Below are positions 15,441 through 22,993 of a stretch of DNA of 38,035 bases, one piece after another. The first letter of the stretch is position 1. Every line of letters starts with the position of its first letter. The notes beneath the pieces are model-generated. The model was given only the letters and a program-made list of their open reading frames with translations. It was not told the DNA's origin and ran no database searches. The position numbers were made by a program, and so were the translations under genes. The DNA comes from Brotonthovivens sp045629925 (GTDB lineage Bacteria > Bacillota > Clostridia > Lachnospirales > Lachnospiraceae): assembly GCA_045629925.1 (NCBI GenBank), contig JAZQSD010000076.1, positions 1 to 38,035 of the forward strand, written 5' to 3'.

Positions 15441-16850
15441 ATGGAAAAGAAACCATTAAAAATAACAGAAACTGTTCTCCGTGATGCCCATCAGTCTCTG
15501 ATGGCTACTCGTCTTACGACAGAACAGATGCTTCCAATCGTAGAAAAAATGGATCAGGTTGGGTTCTACGCAGTAGAATGCTGGGGCGGAGCAACATTTG
15601 ATGCATCTATGCGATTTTTAAAAGAAGATCCATGGGAAAGATTGAGAAAGTTCCGAGATGGATTTAAAAATACAAAGCTTCAGATGCTTTTTAGAGGACA
15701 GAACATCTTAGGATATCGCCACTACGCGGACGATGTTGTAGAGTATTTTGTTCAGAAGTCTCTTGCAAATGGTATCGATATCATCAGAATATTCGACTGT
15801 CTGAATGATATCCGAAACCTTCAGACTGCAGTAAATGCATGTAAACGTGAGAAAGGCCACTCTCAGATTGCCCTTTCTTATACATTGGGAGATGCTTACA
15901 CTCTGGAATATTGGGTAGATATTGCGAAACGTATTGAAGATATGGGCGCAGACTCTATCTGTATCAAAGATATGGCAGGTCTTCTGGTTCCATATGAAGC
16001 AGACAGACTTGTAAGAGCATTAAAAGAAAATGTGGATCTGCCAATTGAACTTCACACACATTATACAAGTGGTGTTGGTTCTATGAGCTGCTTAAAAGCA
16101 GTAGAAGCAGGATGTGACATTATTGATACAGCCATGTCTCCACTGGCCCTTGGCACATCTCAGCCTGCTACAGAAGTAATGGTGGAAACATTTAAGGGCA
16201 CACCTTACGATACAGGCCTTGATCAGGATGTTTTAGCAGAGGTGGCAGCACATTTTGCAAAGATTAGACAGGAATCTTTGGACAGCGGACTTCTCAGTCC
16301 AAAAGTTTTAGGTGTCAATATCAACACCCTTCGTTATCAGGTTCCTGGCGGCATGCTCTCCAACATGATTTCTCAGTTGAAAGAGCAGAATGCAGAAGAC
16401 AAATACGAAGAAGTGTTAAAAGAAATCCCACGTGTCCGCAAGGATCTGGGTGAACCACCATTAGTAACACCATCCAGCCAGATCGTAGGAACACAGGCAG
16501 TGTTCAATGTGCTGATGGGAGAACGTTACAAAGTGGCAACAAAAGAAACAAAGAGCATTCTTCTTGGAGAATATGGTCAGACTGTAAAACCATTTAATCC
16601 AGAAGTTGTAGAGAAAGTACTTGGTCCTGACAAAGACAAAGCAATTACATGCAGACCTGCAGATCTGATTCCACCTGAATTAGATAAGTTGGAAGCTGAA
16701 ATGGCAAGATGGAAACAGCAGGATGAGGATGTTTTATCCTATGCTTTGTTCCCACAGCAGGCGTTGGATTTCTTTAAGTTTAGAGAAGCACAGCAAACAA
16801 AAGTGGATCCGGAAATGGCAGATTACGAAAACGGTGCATATCCGGTATAA
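15441..16850 (+). CDS. oadA: Oxaloacetate decarboxylase alpha / transcarboxylase 5S-type carboxyltransferase
   Basis: This HMGL-like TIM-barrel carboxyltransferase transfers CO2 between oxaloacetate/pyruvate and biotin. Signatures are ETVLRDAHQSL near the start (metal-binding Asp), IRIFDCLNDIRN, CIKDMAGLL (the Lys carbamylated or biotin-contacting in relatives), the metal-binding HTH in ELHTHYTSG, and SPLALGTSQPATE. The 469 residues contain the catalytic and PYC/OADA conserved domains but no C-terminal biotin domain, which the separate carrier gene replaces. The last gene of the cluster, it is followed by a strong terminator. A 5S transcarboxylase subunit is an equally good name, given the neighbouring 12S-like gene. 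Confidence 0.9.
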   Translation: MEKKPLKITETVLRDAHQSLMATRLTTEQMLPIVEKMDQVGFYAVECWGGATFDASMRFLKEDPWERLRKFRDGFKNTKLQMLFRGQNILGYRHYADDVVEYFVQKSLANGIDIIRIFDCLNDIRNLQTAVNACKREKGHSQIALSYTLGDAYTLEYWVDIAKRIEDMGADSICIKDMAGLLVPYEADRLVRALKENVDLPIELHTHYTSGVGSMSCLKAVEAGCDIIDTAMSPLALGTSQPATEVMVETFKGTPYDTGLDQDVLAEVAAHFAKIRQESLDSGLLSPKVLGVNINTLRYQVPGGMLSNMISQLKEQNAEDKYEEVLKEIPRVRKDLGEPPLVTPSSQIVGTQAVFNVLMGERYKVATKETKSILLGEYGQTVKPFNPEVVEKVLGPDKDKAITCRPADLIPPELDKLEAEMARWKQQDEDVLSYALFPQQALDFFKFREAQQTKVDPEMADYENGAYPV

Positions 16851-16853
16851 AAT

Positions 16854-16899
16854 AAAATGTGGTGTCATGAATTTAGGTTCATTGGCACCACATTTTTTT
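16854..16899 (+). terminator. Intrinsic terminator of the decarboxylase cluster
   Basis: AAAATGTGGTG pairs with CACCACATTTT, extended by a wobble pair and an inner stem (about 13-15 bp with one bulge), followed by a run of seven T. It lies immediately after the oadA stop. Confidence 0.88.
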
Positions 16900-16923
16900 G
16901 AAATATGCCTTCTGTTTATGTTG

Positions 16924-16952
16924 TTGTAAATAGATTATGCTTATGGTACAAT
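16924..16952 (+). promoter_or_regulatory. Promoter of the ychF unit
   Basis: TTGTAA (16924-16929), a 17-bp spacer and TACAAT (16947-16952) preceded by TG form an extended -10 promoter. The leader to ychF would be about 90 nt and contains a TTACTAA direct repeat (16977 and 16994). Confidence 0.65.
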
Positions 16953-17048
16953 ATCTTGTATATGAGTAAAAAACTGTTACTAATATATGGTAATTACTAA
17001 CGGTTCAGGTATATTAAAAAACCCTAGTTAAAGGAGAGACAAGAGTTT

Positions 17049-18149
17049 ATGAAATTAGGTATCGTAGGGCTTCCTAATGTAGGAAAAAGTACCCTTTTTA
17101 ATTCATTGACAAAAGCAGGCGCTGAGTCTGCAAACTATCCATTCTGTACTATCGATCCAAACGTTGGAATTGTTCCAGTTCCAGACGAACGTTTGAAACT
17201 TTTGGGAGATATGTATAATTCTAAGAAAGTGACACCTGCGGTTATCGAGTTCGTTGATATTGCAGGACTTGTAAAAGGCGCAAGCAAAGGTGAAGGCCTT
17301 GGAAACCAGTTCTTAGCAAATATCCGTGAAGTGGACGCAATTGTTCATGTTGTAAGATGTTTCGAAGATGCGAATGTTGTTCACGTAGATGGCAATGTGA
17401 ATCCAGCAAGAGACATTGAGACAATCAACTTTGAGCTGATCTTCTCTGATATTGAGATTTTAGAGAGAAGAATTGCAAAGACAGCCAAAGGTGCAAGAAT
17501 GGACAAAAAACTGGCTAAGGAATTAGAGCAGTTAGAAGCAATCAAAGCACATTTGGAAGATGGCAAACTTGCTAAGACATTTGAAGTTGCAGAAGATGAA
17601 GAACTGCAGGAGTTATTCGCATCTTACAATCTTCTTACAGCAAAGCCTGTAATCTATGCAGCAAATGTGTGTGAAGATGAGCTTGCTGATGATGCTGCTG
17701 ACAATCCACACGTTCAGAAAGTTCGTGCAATGGCTGAAGAAGAAGGATCTGGCGTGTTTGTAATCTGTGCACAGATCGAGCAGGAGATCGCAGAGTTAGA
17801 TGATGATGAAAAAGCAATGTTCCTGGAAGATCTTGGCCTTGAAAAATCCGGTCTTGAGAAACTGATTCAGGCAAGCTACGATCTGCTTGGTCTTATGAGT
17901 TATTTGACAGCTGGTGAAGATGAGACTCGTGCTTGGACAATCAAAAAAGGCACAAAAGCACCTCAGGCCGCTGGTAAGATTCATTCTGACTTTGAACGTG
18001 GATTTATCCGTGCAGAAGTAGTAAACTACCAGGATCTTTTAGATTGCGGCAGCCTTTCTGCAGCGAAAGAAAAAGGACTTGTAGGATTAGAAGGTAAAGA
18101 ATACGTTGTTGAAGACGGCGATGTAATCCTGTTCAGATTTAACGTATAA
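17049..18149 (+). CDS. ychF: Redox-regulated ATPase YchF (Obg-family)
   Basis: YchF/OLA1 is a universally conserved translation-factor GTPase-fold protein that prefers ATP and associates with ribosomes. The 366-residue length is typical. The P-loop GLPNVGKST starts at residue 6, switch II is DIAGLVKGASKGEGLGNQFL, and the G4 position reads NVCED in place of NKxD, the known basis of its ATP preference. The C-terminal TGS domain ends in EYVVEDGDVILFRFNV. It has an AAAGGAGAG ribosome site and its own promoter. Confidence 0.97.
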   Translation: MKLGIVGLPNVGKSTLFNSLTKAGAESANYPFCTIDPNVGIVPVPDERLKLLGDMYNSKKVTPAVIEFVDIAGLVKGASKGEGLGNQFLANIREVDAIVHVVRCFEDANVVHVDGNVNPARDIETINFELIFSDIEILERRIAKTAKGARMDKKLAKELEQLEAIKAHLEDGKLAKTFEVAEDEELQELFASYNLLTAKPVIYAANVCEDELADDAADNPHVQKVRAMAEEEGSGVFVICAQIEQEIAELDDDEKAMFLEDLGLEKSGLEKLIQASYDLLGLMSYLTAGEDETRAWTIKKGTKAPQAAGKIHSDFERGFIRAEVVNYQDLLDCGSLSAAKEKGLVGLEGKEYVVEDGDVILFRFNV

Positions 18150-18167
18150 GCACAAATTGTAAACAAC

Positions 18168-18202
18168 CGCGTACACTAAAAGAAAAGGGTTTTGTGTATG
18201 CG
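18168..18202 (+). promoter_or_regulatory. Hairpin spanning the ylmC-like start codon
   Basis: CGCGTACAC (18168-18176) pairs with GTGTATGCG (18194-18202), 9 bp with one G-U wobble. The apical loop holds the AAAAGGG ribosome site, and the ATG at 18198-18200 lies in the 3' arm. The pairing is visible; a regulatory role is inference. Confidence 0.4.
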
Positions 18203-18452
18203 TTTTAGCGAATTTCGAAAAAAACAAGTAATCAATATCTGCGACTGCAGATGCTTGGGATATGTAGATGACCTGGAATTTAATGAATGTTCAGGTCAGG
18301 TAAATGCCATCATCATTCGTGACCAGGGTAAATGGTTCGGCATATTTGGCTGTGATTGCGAGTATGTGATCCGTTGGGATCAGATTAAAAAGATCGGGCC
18401 GGATGTGATTATGGTGGAGGTGTCCCTAGATAAGATTCGTAAGAAAATGTAG
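18198..18452 (+). CDS. YlmC/YmxH-family PRC-barrel protein
   Basis: The 84-residue protein is a single PRC-barrel-like domain, with GYVDDLEFNECSGQVNAIII and a Trp-Asp segment CEYVIRWDQIKKIGPDVIMV, typical of the YlmC/YmxH family in spore-forming Firmicutes. The molecular function is not established. It contains a CDCRC cluster near residue 15 and a second Cys pair around 55-57, which might bind a metal. TTG and ATG starts are both possible; the ATG is 8 nt from AAAAGGG. It precedes nrdR by 13 nt. Confidence 0.85.
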   Translation: MRFSEFRKKQVINICDCRCLGYVDDLEFNECSGQVNAIIIRDQGKWFGIFGCDCEYVIRWDQIKKIGPDVIMVEVSLDKIRKKM

Positions 18453-18465
18453 GAGGATCCATAGA

Positions 18466-18924
18466 ATGAAGTGTCCATTTTGCAGCAATCAGAATACGAG
18501 AGTAATCGACTCCAGACCAGCGGACGATAACGCGTCTATCCGTCGCAGACGTATGTGTGACGAATGTGGCAAACGTTTTACCACATACGAAAAGGTAGAG
18601 ACAATTCCACTGTTTATCATCAAGAAGGATAATAACAGAGAACAGTATGATCGTCAGAAGTTAGAGGATGGCGTATTGCGTGCATGTCACAAGAGACCGG
18701 TTTCTGCAATGCAGATTAGCAAACTGATTGACGAAGTGGAAACAGAGATCTTCAACATGGAAGAAAAAGAAATTCCAAGCAAGATTATCGGTGAGAAACT
18801 GATGGAAAAATTAAAACAGATCGATCATGTTGCATACATTCGATTTGCTTCTGTTTATCGCGAGTTCAAAGATGTGAATACATTTATGAACGAGCTGAAA
18901 AAAGTGCTTGTAGAAAATAAATAA
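18466..18924 (+). CDS. nrdR: Transcriptional repressor NrdR
   Basis: NrdR represses ribonucleotide reductase genes by binding NrdR boxes in response to ATP/dATP levels. The 152-residue protein has an N-terminal zinc ribbon (CPFC at 3-6, then CDEC) with the RRRRMCDECGKRFTTYE signature, followed by an ATP-cone domain (about 48-138). This length and domain order are canonical. It follows the YlmC-like gene closely with an AGGAGG ribosome site. No ribonucleotide reductase gene is present, so its targets are elsewhere. Confidence 0.97.
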   Translation: MKCPFCSNQNTRVIDSRPADDNASIRRRRMCDECGKRFTTYEKVETIPLFIIKKDNNREQYDRQKLEDGVLRACHKRPVSAMQISKLIDEVETEIFNMEEKEIPSKIIGEKLMEKLKQIDHVAYIRFASVYREFKDVNTFMNELKKVLVENK

Positions 18925-18939
18925 TTTTAAGGAGAAAAC

Positions 18940-19494
18940 ATGTTAAAACGTTTTTATCCAGACATGTATATAGATTCTACCTACAATATTGATTTTGACA
19001 GAATCTATACTGATGGTTATCGGGGATTGATCTTTGATATTGATAACACATTGGTGACACATGGTGCGCCAGCCAATGAACAGGCAATTGCACTTTTTAC
19101 GCATTTAAAAGAGTTAGGGTTTTCCTGTTGTCTGCTTTCAAACAACAAAGAACCGCGTGTAAAGATGTTCAATGACAGCGTCCATGTGAATTACATATTT
19201 GATGCTCACAAACCTTCTGTACAAAACTATCAGAAAGCTATGGAAATAATGGGAACTGATACAGAAACCACAATGTTTATCGGAGACCAGGTGTTTACTG
19301 ATATTTGGGGAGCGAAAAATGCGGGGATTTCAACCATTATGGTGAAGTATATTCATCCAAAAGAAGAGATTCAGATCATTCTGAAACGCCGGTTGGAAGC
19401 AATTGTTTTAGCTGGATTCAGATCTTATGCAAAACGTTTGGGTACAAGCCACAGCAAGACTCCAAACAGCCTTTTGAAAAGATATAGCAAATAG
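18940..19494 (+). CDS. yqeG: YqeG-family HAD phosphatase
   Basis: The 184-residue HAD-IIIA protein has motif I FDIDNTLVTHG, motif II LLSNN, a Lys in AHKPS, and motif IV FIGDQVFTDIWGAKNAG. These match the YqeG/phosphatidylglycerophosphate phosphatase-like family (relative of GEP4/PgpP). Phosphatidylglycerophosphate dephosphorylation is possible, but the substrate is not shown by sequence. It has an AAGGAG ribosome site, is 15 nt downstream of nrdR, and is followed by a terminator. Confidence 0.9.
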   Translation: MLKRFYPDMYIDSTYNIDFDRIYTDGYRGLIFDIDNTLVTHGAPANEQAIALFTHLKELGFSCCLLSNNKEPRVKMFNDSVHVNYIFDAHKPSVQNYQKAMEIMGTDTETTMFIGDQVFTDIWGAKNAGISTIMVKYIHPKEEIQIILKRRLEAIVLAGFRSYAKRLGTSHSKTPNSLLKRYSK

Positions 19495-19533
19495 CTGATC
19501 TTGTAAATGTTGCTATAAATTGAATATATTAAC

Positions 19534-19580
19534 AAAACACATTAATTATCTGTAAAAAGATTGAATTGATGTGTTTTTTT
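19534..19580 (+). terminator. Intrinsic terminator after yqeG
   Basis: AAAACACATTAAT pairs with ATTGATGTGTTTT (about 13 bp with one wobble) and runs into seven or more T. It separates the ychF unit from the regulator gene. Confidence 0.75.
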
Positions 19581-19602
19581 GTATGAAATTTTAGAACTAT
19601 GG

Positions 19603-19631
19603 TTGTAATTCCGAGGAGCTAGGAGTATAAT
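19603..19631 (+). promoter_or_regulatory. Promoter of the BTAD regulator gene
   Basis: TTGTAA (19603-19608), 17 bp, TATAAT (19626-19631). Transcription should begin near 19638, about 40 nt before the start codon. The -35 box is identical to that proposed for ychF and rpiB. Confidence 0.75.
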
Positions 19632-19677
19632 TTAAGGATAAATGACTAGATTTTAATCAGAAAAGAGGGGTGAGCTA

Positions 19678-20877
19678 ATGGACAATACAAGTTTACCTTT
19701 ATTAAAAATTCGAATGTTGGGAAAAGAAGCAGTTACATATGGGGATGCACAGATTTTGTGTGGACGCAATAGTTTGACAAAAGCTATGAAACTTTTCCTG
19801 ATTTTGGTATATAGCGGAAAAGAAGGCGTTTCTAGAAATAAGTTGATGGAAGCTTTGTTTGACGGCGAGGAACTTGCTAATCTTGGCAATAATTTGCGTG
19901 TTACAATGCATCGTTTGAAGAAGATGCTTGTAGATGAAGGTTTGCCAGAGTATGAGTACATTAGTTCCGAAGGCGGCATATATAGATGGGATTCTCCTAT
20001 GGAAGTGGAAGTCGACGCTATCGTTTTCAAAAATCTGGTAGCTGAGGCAGATGAAGAGACGGATCTTGAGAAGAAGATCTTATTGCTGTCAACTGCCTGC
20101 AATATGTATAGAGGCGAATTTCTTCAGAAGATGTCAGACGAAGAATGGGTTCTGATGGAGAGCGTTCAGTACAAGAACATCTACGCAGGTGCCTTGGAAG
20201 AATTGATTGGTTATCTCATGGAAAGACGTGAGTATAGCGAGATATTGCGTTTGGCAGATGTGGCATGTCAGTTATATCCTTTCGATGAATGGCAATCTTT
20301 CAAAATTGATTGTTATATTGCAATGAATCGATATGCTGACGCTATGGCAGAGTATGAAGCAACTGCGAAGCTGCTGGTAGAGGAGTTAGGTGTTGTTCCT
20401 TCTGAGAAAATGATGGGACAGTTTCGATCTATGAGTGAGCGAATTGTAAATCGTCCTCAAATGATTTCTGAGATTAAAACAGGATTATTGGAAAAAGATT
20501 GGGAACGAGGCGCCTTCTACTGTACAGTTCCTGGCTTTAGAGATGCGTATCGTTTGGTATGCCGCAGTATGGAGCGAACAGGGCAGTCTGCATATTTGTT
20601 GCTGTGTACATTGGTAGACCATTTGGGAAGACCCCTTGAACCATCAGACAAATTAGATCAGATGTCACAGGCGTTGTTTTTTGCAATTAAAAATTCGCTT
20701 CGAAGATGTGATTCCTTTACGAAATACAATTCAGCACAGTATTTGGTGATTTTAATGGGAACCAATGAAGAAAACTGTCAGATTGTTATTGATCGAATTA
20801 CAAGAAATTACAAAGCAGAACATAAATCATGGGCACAACATTTACAGTGCAGCGTTACATCGTTGTTAGATATTTAA
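19678..20877 (+). CDS. SARP-like BTAD transcriptional regulator with a degenerate GGDEF-like C-terminus
   Basis: Of 399 residues, about 8-105 look like an OmpR/SARP winged-helix DNA-binding domain (NLRVTMHRLKKMLVDEG recognition region). About 110-255 form a helical bacterial transcriptional activation domain with TPR-like repeats ending in AKLLVEELGVVPSEKM. The C-terminal 120 residues end in LRRCDSFTKYNSAQYLVIL, which lines up with the LRxxDxxARYGGDEFxxLL region of diguanylate cyclases, but YNSAQ replaces GGDEF. Catalysis is therefore unlikely, and a ligand- or protein-binding role is inferred. The BTAD call is firm; the GGDEF relationship is a pattern-based inference. It has its own promoter, and the GAGGGGTGAG ribosome site is good. 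Confidence 0.8.
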   Translation: MDNTSLPLLKIRMLGKEAVTYGDAQILCGRNSLTKAMKLFLILVYSGKEGVSRNKLMEALFDGEELANLGNNLRVTMHRLKKMLVDEGLPEYEYISSEGGIYRWDSPMEVEVDAIVFKNLVAEADEETDLEKKILLLSTACNMYRGEFLQKMSDEEWVLMESVQYKNIYAGALEELIGYLMERREYSEILRLADVACQLYPFDEWQSFKIDCYIAMNRYADAMAEYEATAKLLVEELGVVPSEKMMGQFRSMSERIVNRPQMISEIKTGLLEKDWERGAFYCTVPGFRDAYRLVCRSMERTGQSAYLLLCTLVDHLGRPLEPSDKLDQMSQALFFAIKNSLRRCDSFTKYNSAQYLVILMGTNEENCQIVIDRITRNYKAEHKSWAQHLQCSVTSLLDI

Positions 20878-20914
20878 TGATGTGTGAATGATTACCAGGG
20901 AAGGGAGCCAATAT

Positions 20915-21358
20915 ATGGAACAAAAACCTCAATACAGAGTTAATATTTCTGCCCCAAACCTGATTAATATTTGTGTAGATGAAAATGACAATGGGGAACT
21001 GGCGGGACGTTTGTATCATTGCTATGAGGAAGAACCAATTTCTTTTCCGAATATTGTACAATTGATTATTGAGATCGAAAAATTGTGTGATGCTATCAAT
21101 TTTCCACAGGCATCTACAAAAACACGATTGTTTAAAGAAAATGAAGTGATCAATTGTGATAAACCGATAAAAGTAGCAGATCAAACTGAGATTATAAAAT
21201 ATCGCGGTAAAAAAGGAACTTTTATAACACACATAAAGTTCCGACAAAAATCTACATGGCAGGGTGAGTATTTTTGGGTGGAAAATGATGAGATGTATCG
21301 TTTTTCTGACACATTAGATTTTATTAAACAATTGGATACAAAACTTACTGATAAGTAA
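20915..21358 (+). CDS. Uncharacterised 147-residue protein
   Basis: I do not recognise a named domain. The protein is soluble, with no signal or membrane segment. The middle has mixed charge, and the C-terminal half holds KKGTFITHIKFRQKSTWQG followed by a Trp-Val and ending in a helical FSDTLDFIKQLD. This block looks like a compact beta-strand unit with a terminal helix. A GGGAAGGGAG ribosome site supports the ATG at 20915; the frame is open from 20888. It is 37 nt after the BTAD regulator with no promoter between, so the two are probably co-transcribed and may act together. Confidence 0.75.
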   Translation: MEQKPQYRVNISAPNLINICVDENDNGELAGRLYHCYEEEPISFPNIVQLIIEIEKLCDAINFPQASTKTRLFKENEVINCDKPIKVADQTEIIKYRGKKGTFITHIKFRQKSTWQGEYFWVENDEMYRFSDTLDFIKQLDTKLTDK

Positions 21359-21397
21359 AAAGGCTATAGCACTAAATTAGTGCTATAGCCTTTTTTT
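21357..21397. terminator. Bidirectional terminator between convergent units
   Basis: AAAGGCTATAGCACTAA pairs almost perfectly with TTAGTGCTATAGCCTTT. Seven T follow on the plus strand and five T on the minus strand. It serves the 147-residue gene and the pilT unit. Confidence 0.92.
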
Positions 21398-22451
21398 ATA
21401 ATTTTTTCTTTAACATTTCAGGGTTAGTAGCGTATCTTTCTGCTGTTTCTGCAGTAATACGGCCTTCTTTATACAGTGCAAGAAGACTCATGTCCATGGA
21501 AATCATATCTTCCTTGTTGGAAGAGTAGAGAAGACCTTCAATTTGAGGAATTTTCTTTTCTCTGATCATATTTCTGACAGCAGGGGTAATCTTTAATATT
21601 TCAAAAGCAGCAACCTGCTGATTGTTAATGTCTGGAACCAACTGCATAGATACTACACACTGAAGAACCATGGAAAGCTGAATTGCGATCTGAGGCTGCT
21701 GGTTGGCTGGGAACACATCTATGATTCTGTCAATTGTGTTGGCAGCTCCAATGGTGTGCAATGTGGAAAAGATTAAATGTCCTGTTTCCGCTGCAGTCAT
21801 AGCTACGTCAATTGTCTCGTAATCTCGCATTTCTCCTAAGAGGATTACGTCAGGGCTCTGTCGCAAAGATGCGCGAAGGGCTGTAACATAGTTTTCTGTA
21901 TCTACATTAATCTCACGCTGGCTGACAATACTCTTATTATGTCTGTGTAAAAATTCCAGAGGATCTTCTAATGTGATAATGTGTTGTTCTTTGTTTTTGT
22001 TTATGTAGTCTACAATGCAGGCTAAGGTTGTTGATTTGCCGCTTCCAGCAGGTCCTGTAACCAATACGAGCCCTTTAGACAGATCACCTGTTTCGATGAT
22101 TGTTTTTGGAATGCCCAGTTCTTCCGGTGTTGGAAGAGAAAAGGTAATAACACGGATTACAGCTGAGAGTGTGCCACGCTGCTTATATGCACTTACACGG
22201 AATCTGGAAAGACCTGTAATTGCAAAGGAGAAATCGTCGTCTCCCTGCTCTAAAAGACTGCTCATATCTCTGTTTCCAGCTAATTCATAAATCTGAGTTA
22301 AATAATCATGTGTTTGAGCTGGTGTCAATTTGTTTTCATTTTCCTGTACAATGGACCCTTCAATTCGATAGGAAGCAGGAAGTCCGGCTACAATAAAGAT
22401 ATCTGCAGCATCTTTATGTACAGCATTTTCTAAAAGTTCTTTTACCTGCAT
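21396..22451 (-). CDS. pilT: PilT-type secretion/retraction ATPase
   Basis: This hexameric ATPase family depolymerises type IV pili or drives related machines from the cytoplasmic face. The 351 residues show Walker A GPAGSGKST (from 133), the Asp box ITLEDPLEF, Walker B DVILLGEMRD (201-210), the His box FSTLHT, and AVRNMIRE (291-298). The last is the retraction-type AIRNLIRE signature that separates PilT from PilB/GspE. The frame extends to a TTG at 22466, but that TTG is part of the TTGGAGG ribosome site, so the ATG at 22451 is chosen. It is the last gene of the minus-strand unit and may also have its own promoter. Confidence 0.95.
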   Translation of the reverse strand: MQVKELLENAVHKDAADIFIVAGLPASYRIEGSIVQENENKLTPAQTHDYLTQIYELAGNRDMSSLLEQGDDDFSFAITGLSRFRVSAYKQRGTLSAVIRVITFSLPTPEELGIPKTIIETGDLSKGLVLVTGPAGSGKSTTLACIVDYINKNKEQHIITLEDPLEFLHRHNKSIVSQREINVDTENYVTALRASLRQSPDVILLGEMRDYETIDVAMTAAETGHLIFSTLHTIGAANTIDRIIDVFPANQQPQIAIQLSMVLQCVVSMQLVPDINNQQVAAFEILKITPAVRNMIREKKIPQIEGLLYSSNKEDMISMDMSLLALYKEGRITAETAERYATNPEMLKKKL

Positions 22452-22483
22452 AGAGGATTCCTCCAAAATAAATGTCTTACTTC

Positions 22484-22512
22484 ATTAAAGCAAATTTTTA
22501 TTCTTTCTTCAA
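22484..22512 (-). promoter_or_regulatory. Possible internal promoter for pilT
   Basis: Read on the minus strand, TTGAAG (22512-22507), 17 bp and TTTAAT (22489-22484) lie in the 80-bp gap before pilT, the largest gap in the unit. The match is moderate. Confidence 0.35.
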
Positions 22513-22531
22513 TAATTCTCTGTAAAAATCG

Positions 22532-22993
22532 TTATTTTTCACTTCCAAGAACAGGGAGCGTCTGATTGCCATCCCATTCATCGCTGGAAACACTCTTCCA
22601 GGTAGCAATGCGATAATCATCTCCATTCGCAGGTTTAAGATCTAAAACAACCTGGAGGAATTCGTTGTCATCAATGGCTACGTGAAATTGTGCCAGATGA
22701 TCATCTGAAACAGCTACATATCCCAAATCTTCAATTTTATCCAATGCAGACTCAAAAGATGAACTGCTAGTAAGGAGCTGGTGAATGTCAGCGATGGATT
22801 TTTCTGCTTGATTACAAGCTTCGTAATAGTTCGTGGTTCTTTGGGCGTTCTTTTGGCTGTAATCATAGTCTTTTAATGAACTTGACAGAGATAGCACCGC
22901 AAAAACGATCATGCACAAAATAATGAAAATAACTAGCATTAGTGATGTGCCCATGTGAATCGGAGGATAAGAGGTTTTATTTATTTTCTTCAT
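22532..22993 (-). CDS. Single-anchor pseudopilin-like protein (153 aa)
   Basis: I recognise no named family. There is one N-terminal hydrophobic helix (about 16-38, after a Lys-rich start), then an extracytoplasmic domain of about 115 residues with no membrane segment. Size and topology match a minor pilin or pseudopilin, but no glycine/glutamate prepilin peptidase site is seen around HMGTSLML. The C-terminal part (YRIATWKSVSSDEW) resembles the beta-strand end of a pilin head. Its ATG overlaps the stop of the preceding gene (ATGA), and GGAGGTGG is the ribosome site. It probably belongs to the PilC/PilT machine. Confidence 0.75.
   Translation of the reverse strand: MKKINKTSYPPIHMGTSLMLVIFIILCMIVFAVLSLSSSLKDYDYSQKNAQRTTNYYEACNQAEKSIADIHQLLTSSSSFESALDKIEDLGYVAVSDDHLAQFHVAIDDNEFLQVVLDLKPANGDDYRIATWKSVSSDEWDGNQTLPVLGSEK

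Noticed and set aside
14860..15456. Antisense open frame of 198 codons opposite oadB
   Set aside because: The sense frame is a clear OadB. The antisense product shows no domain, and its start region overlaps the oadA start.
16977..17000. TTACTAA direct repeat upstream of ychF as an operator
   Set aside because: Two 7-mers in an AT-rich leader downstream of the promoter are easily explained by chance.
22452..22466. TTG start five codons upstream for pilT
   Set aside because: The TTG belongs to the TTGGAGG ribosome site of the ATG at 22451.
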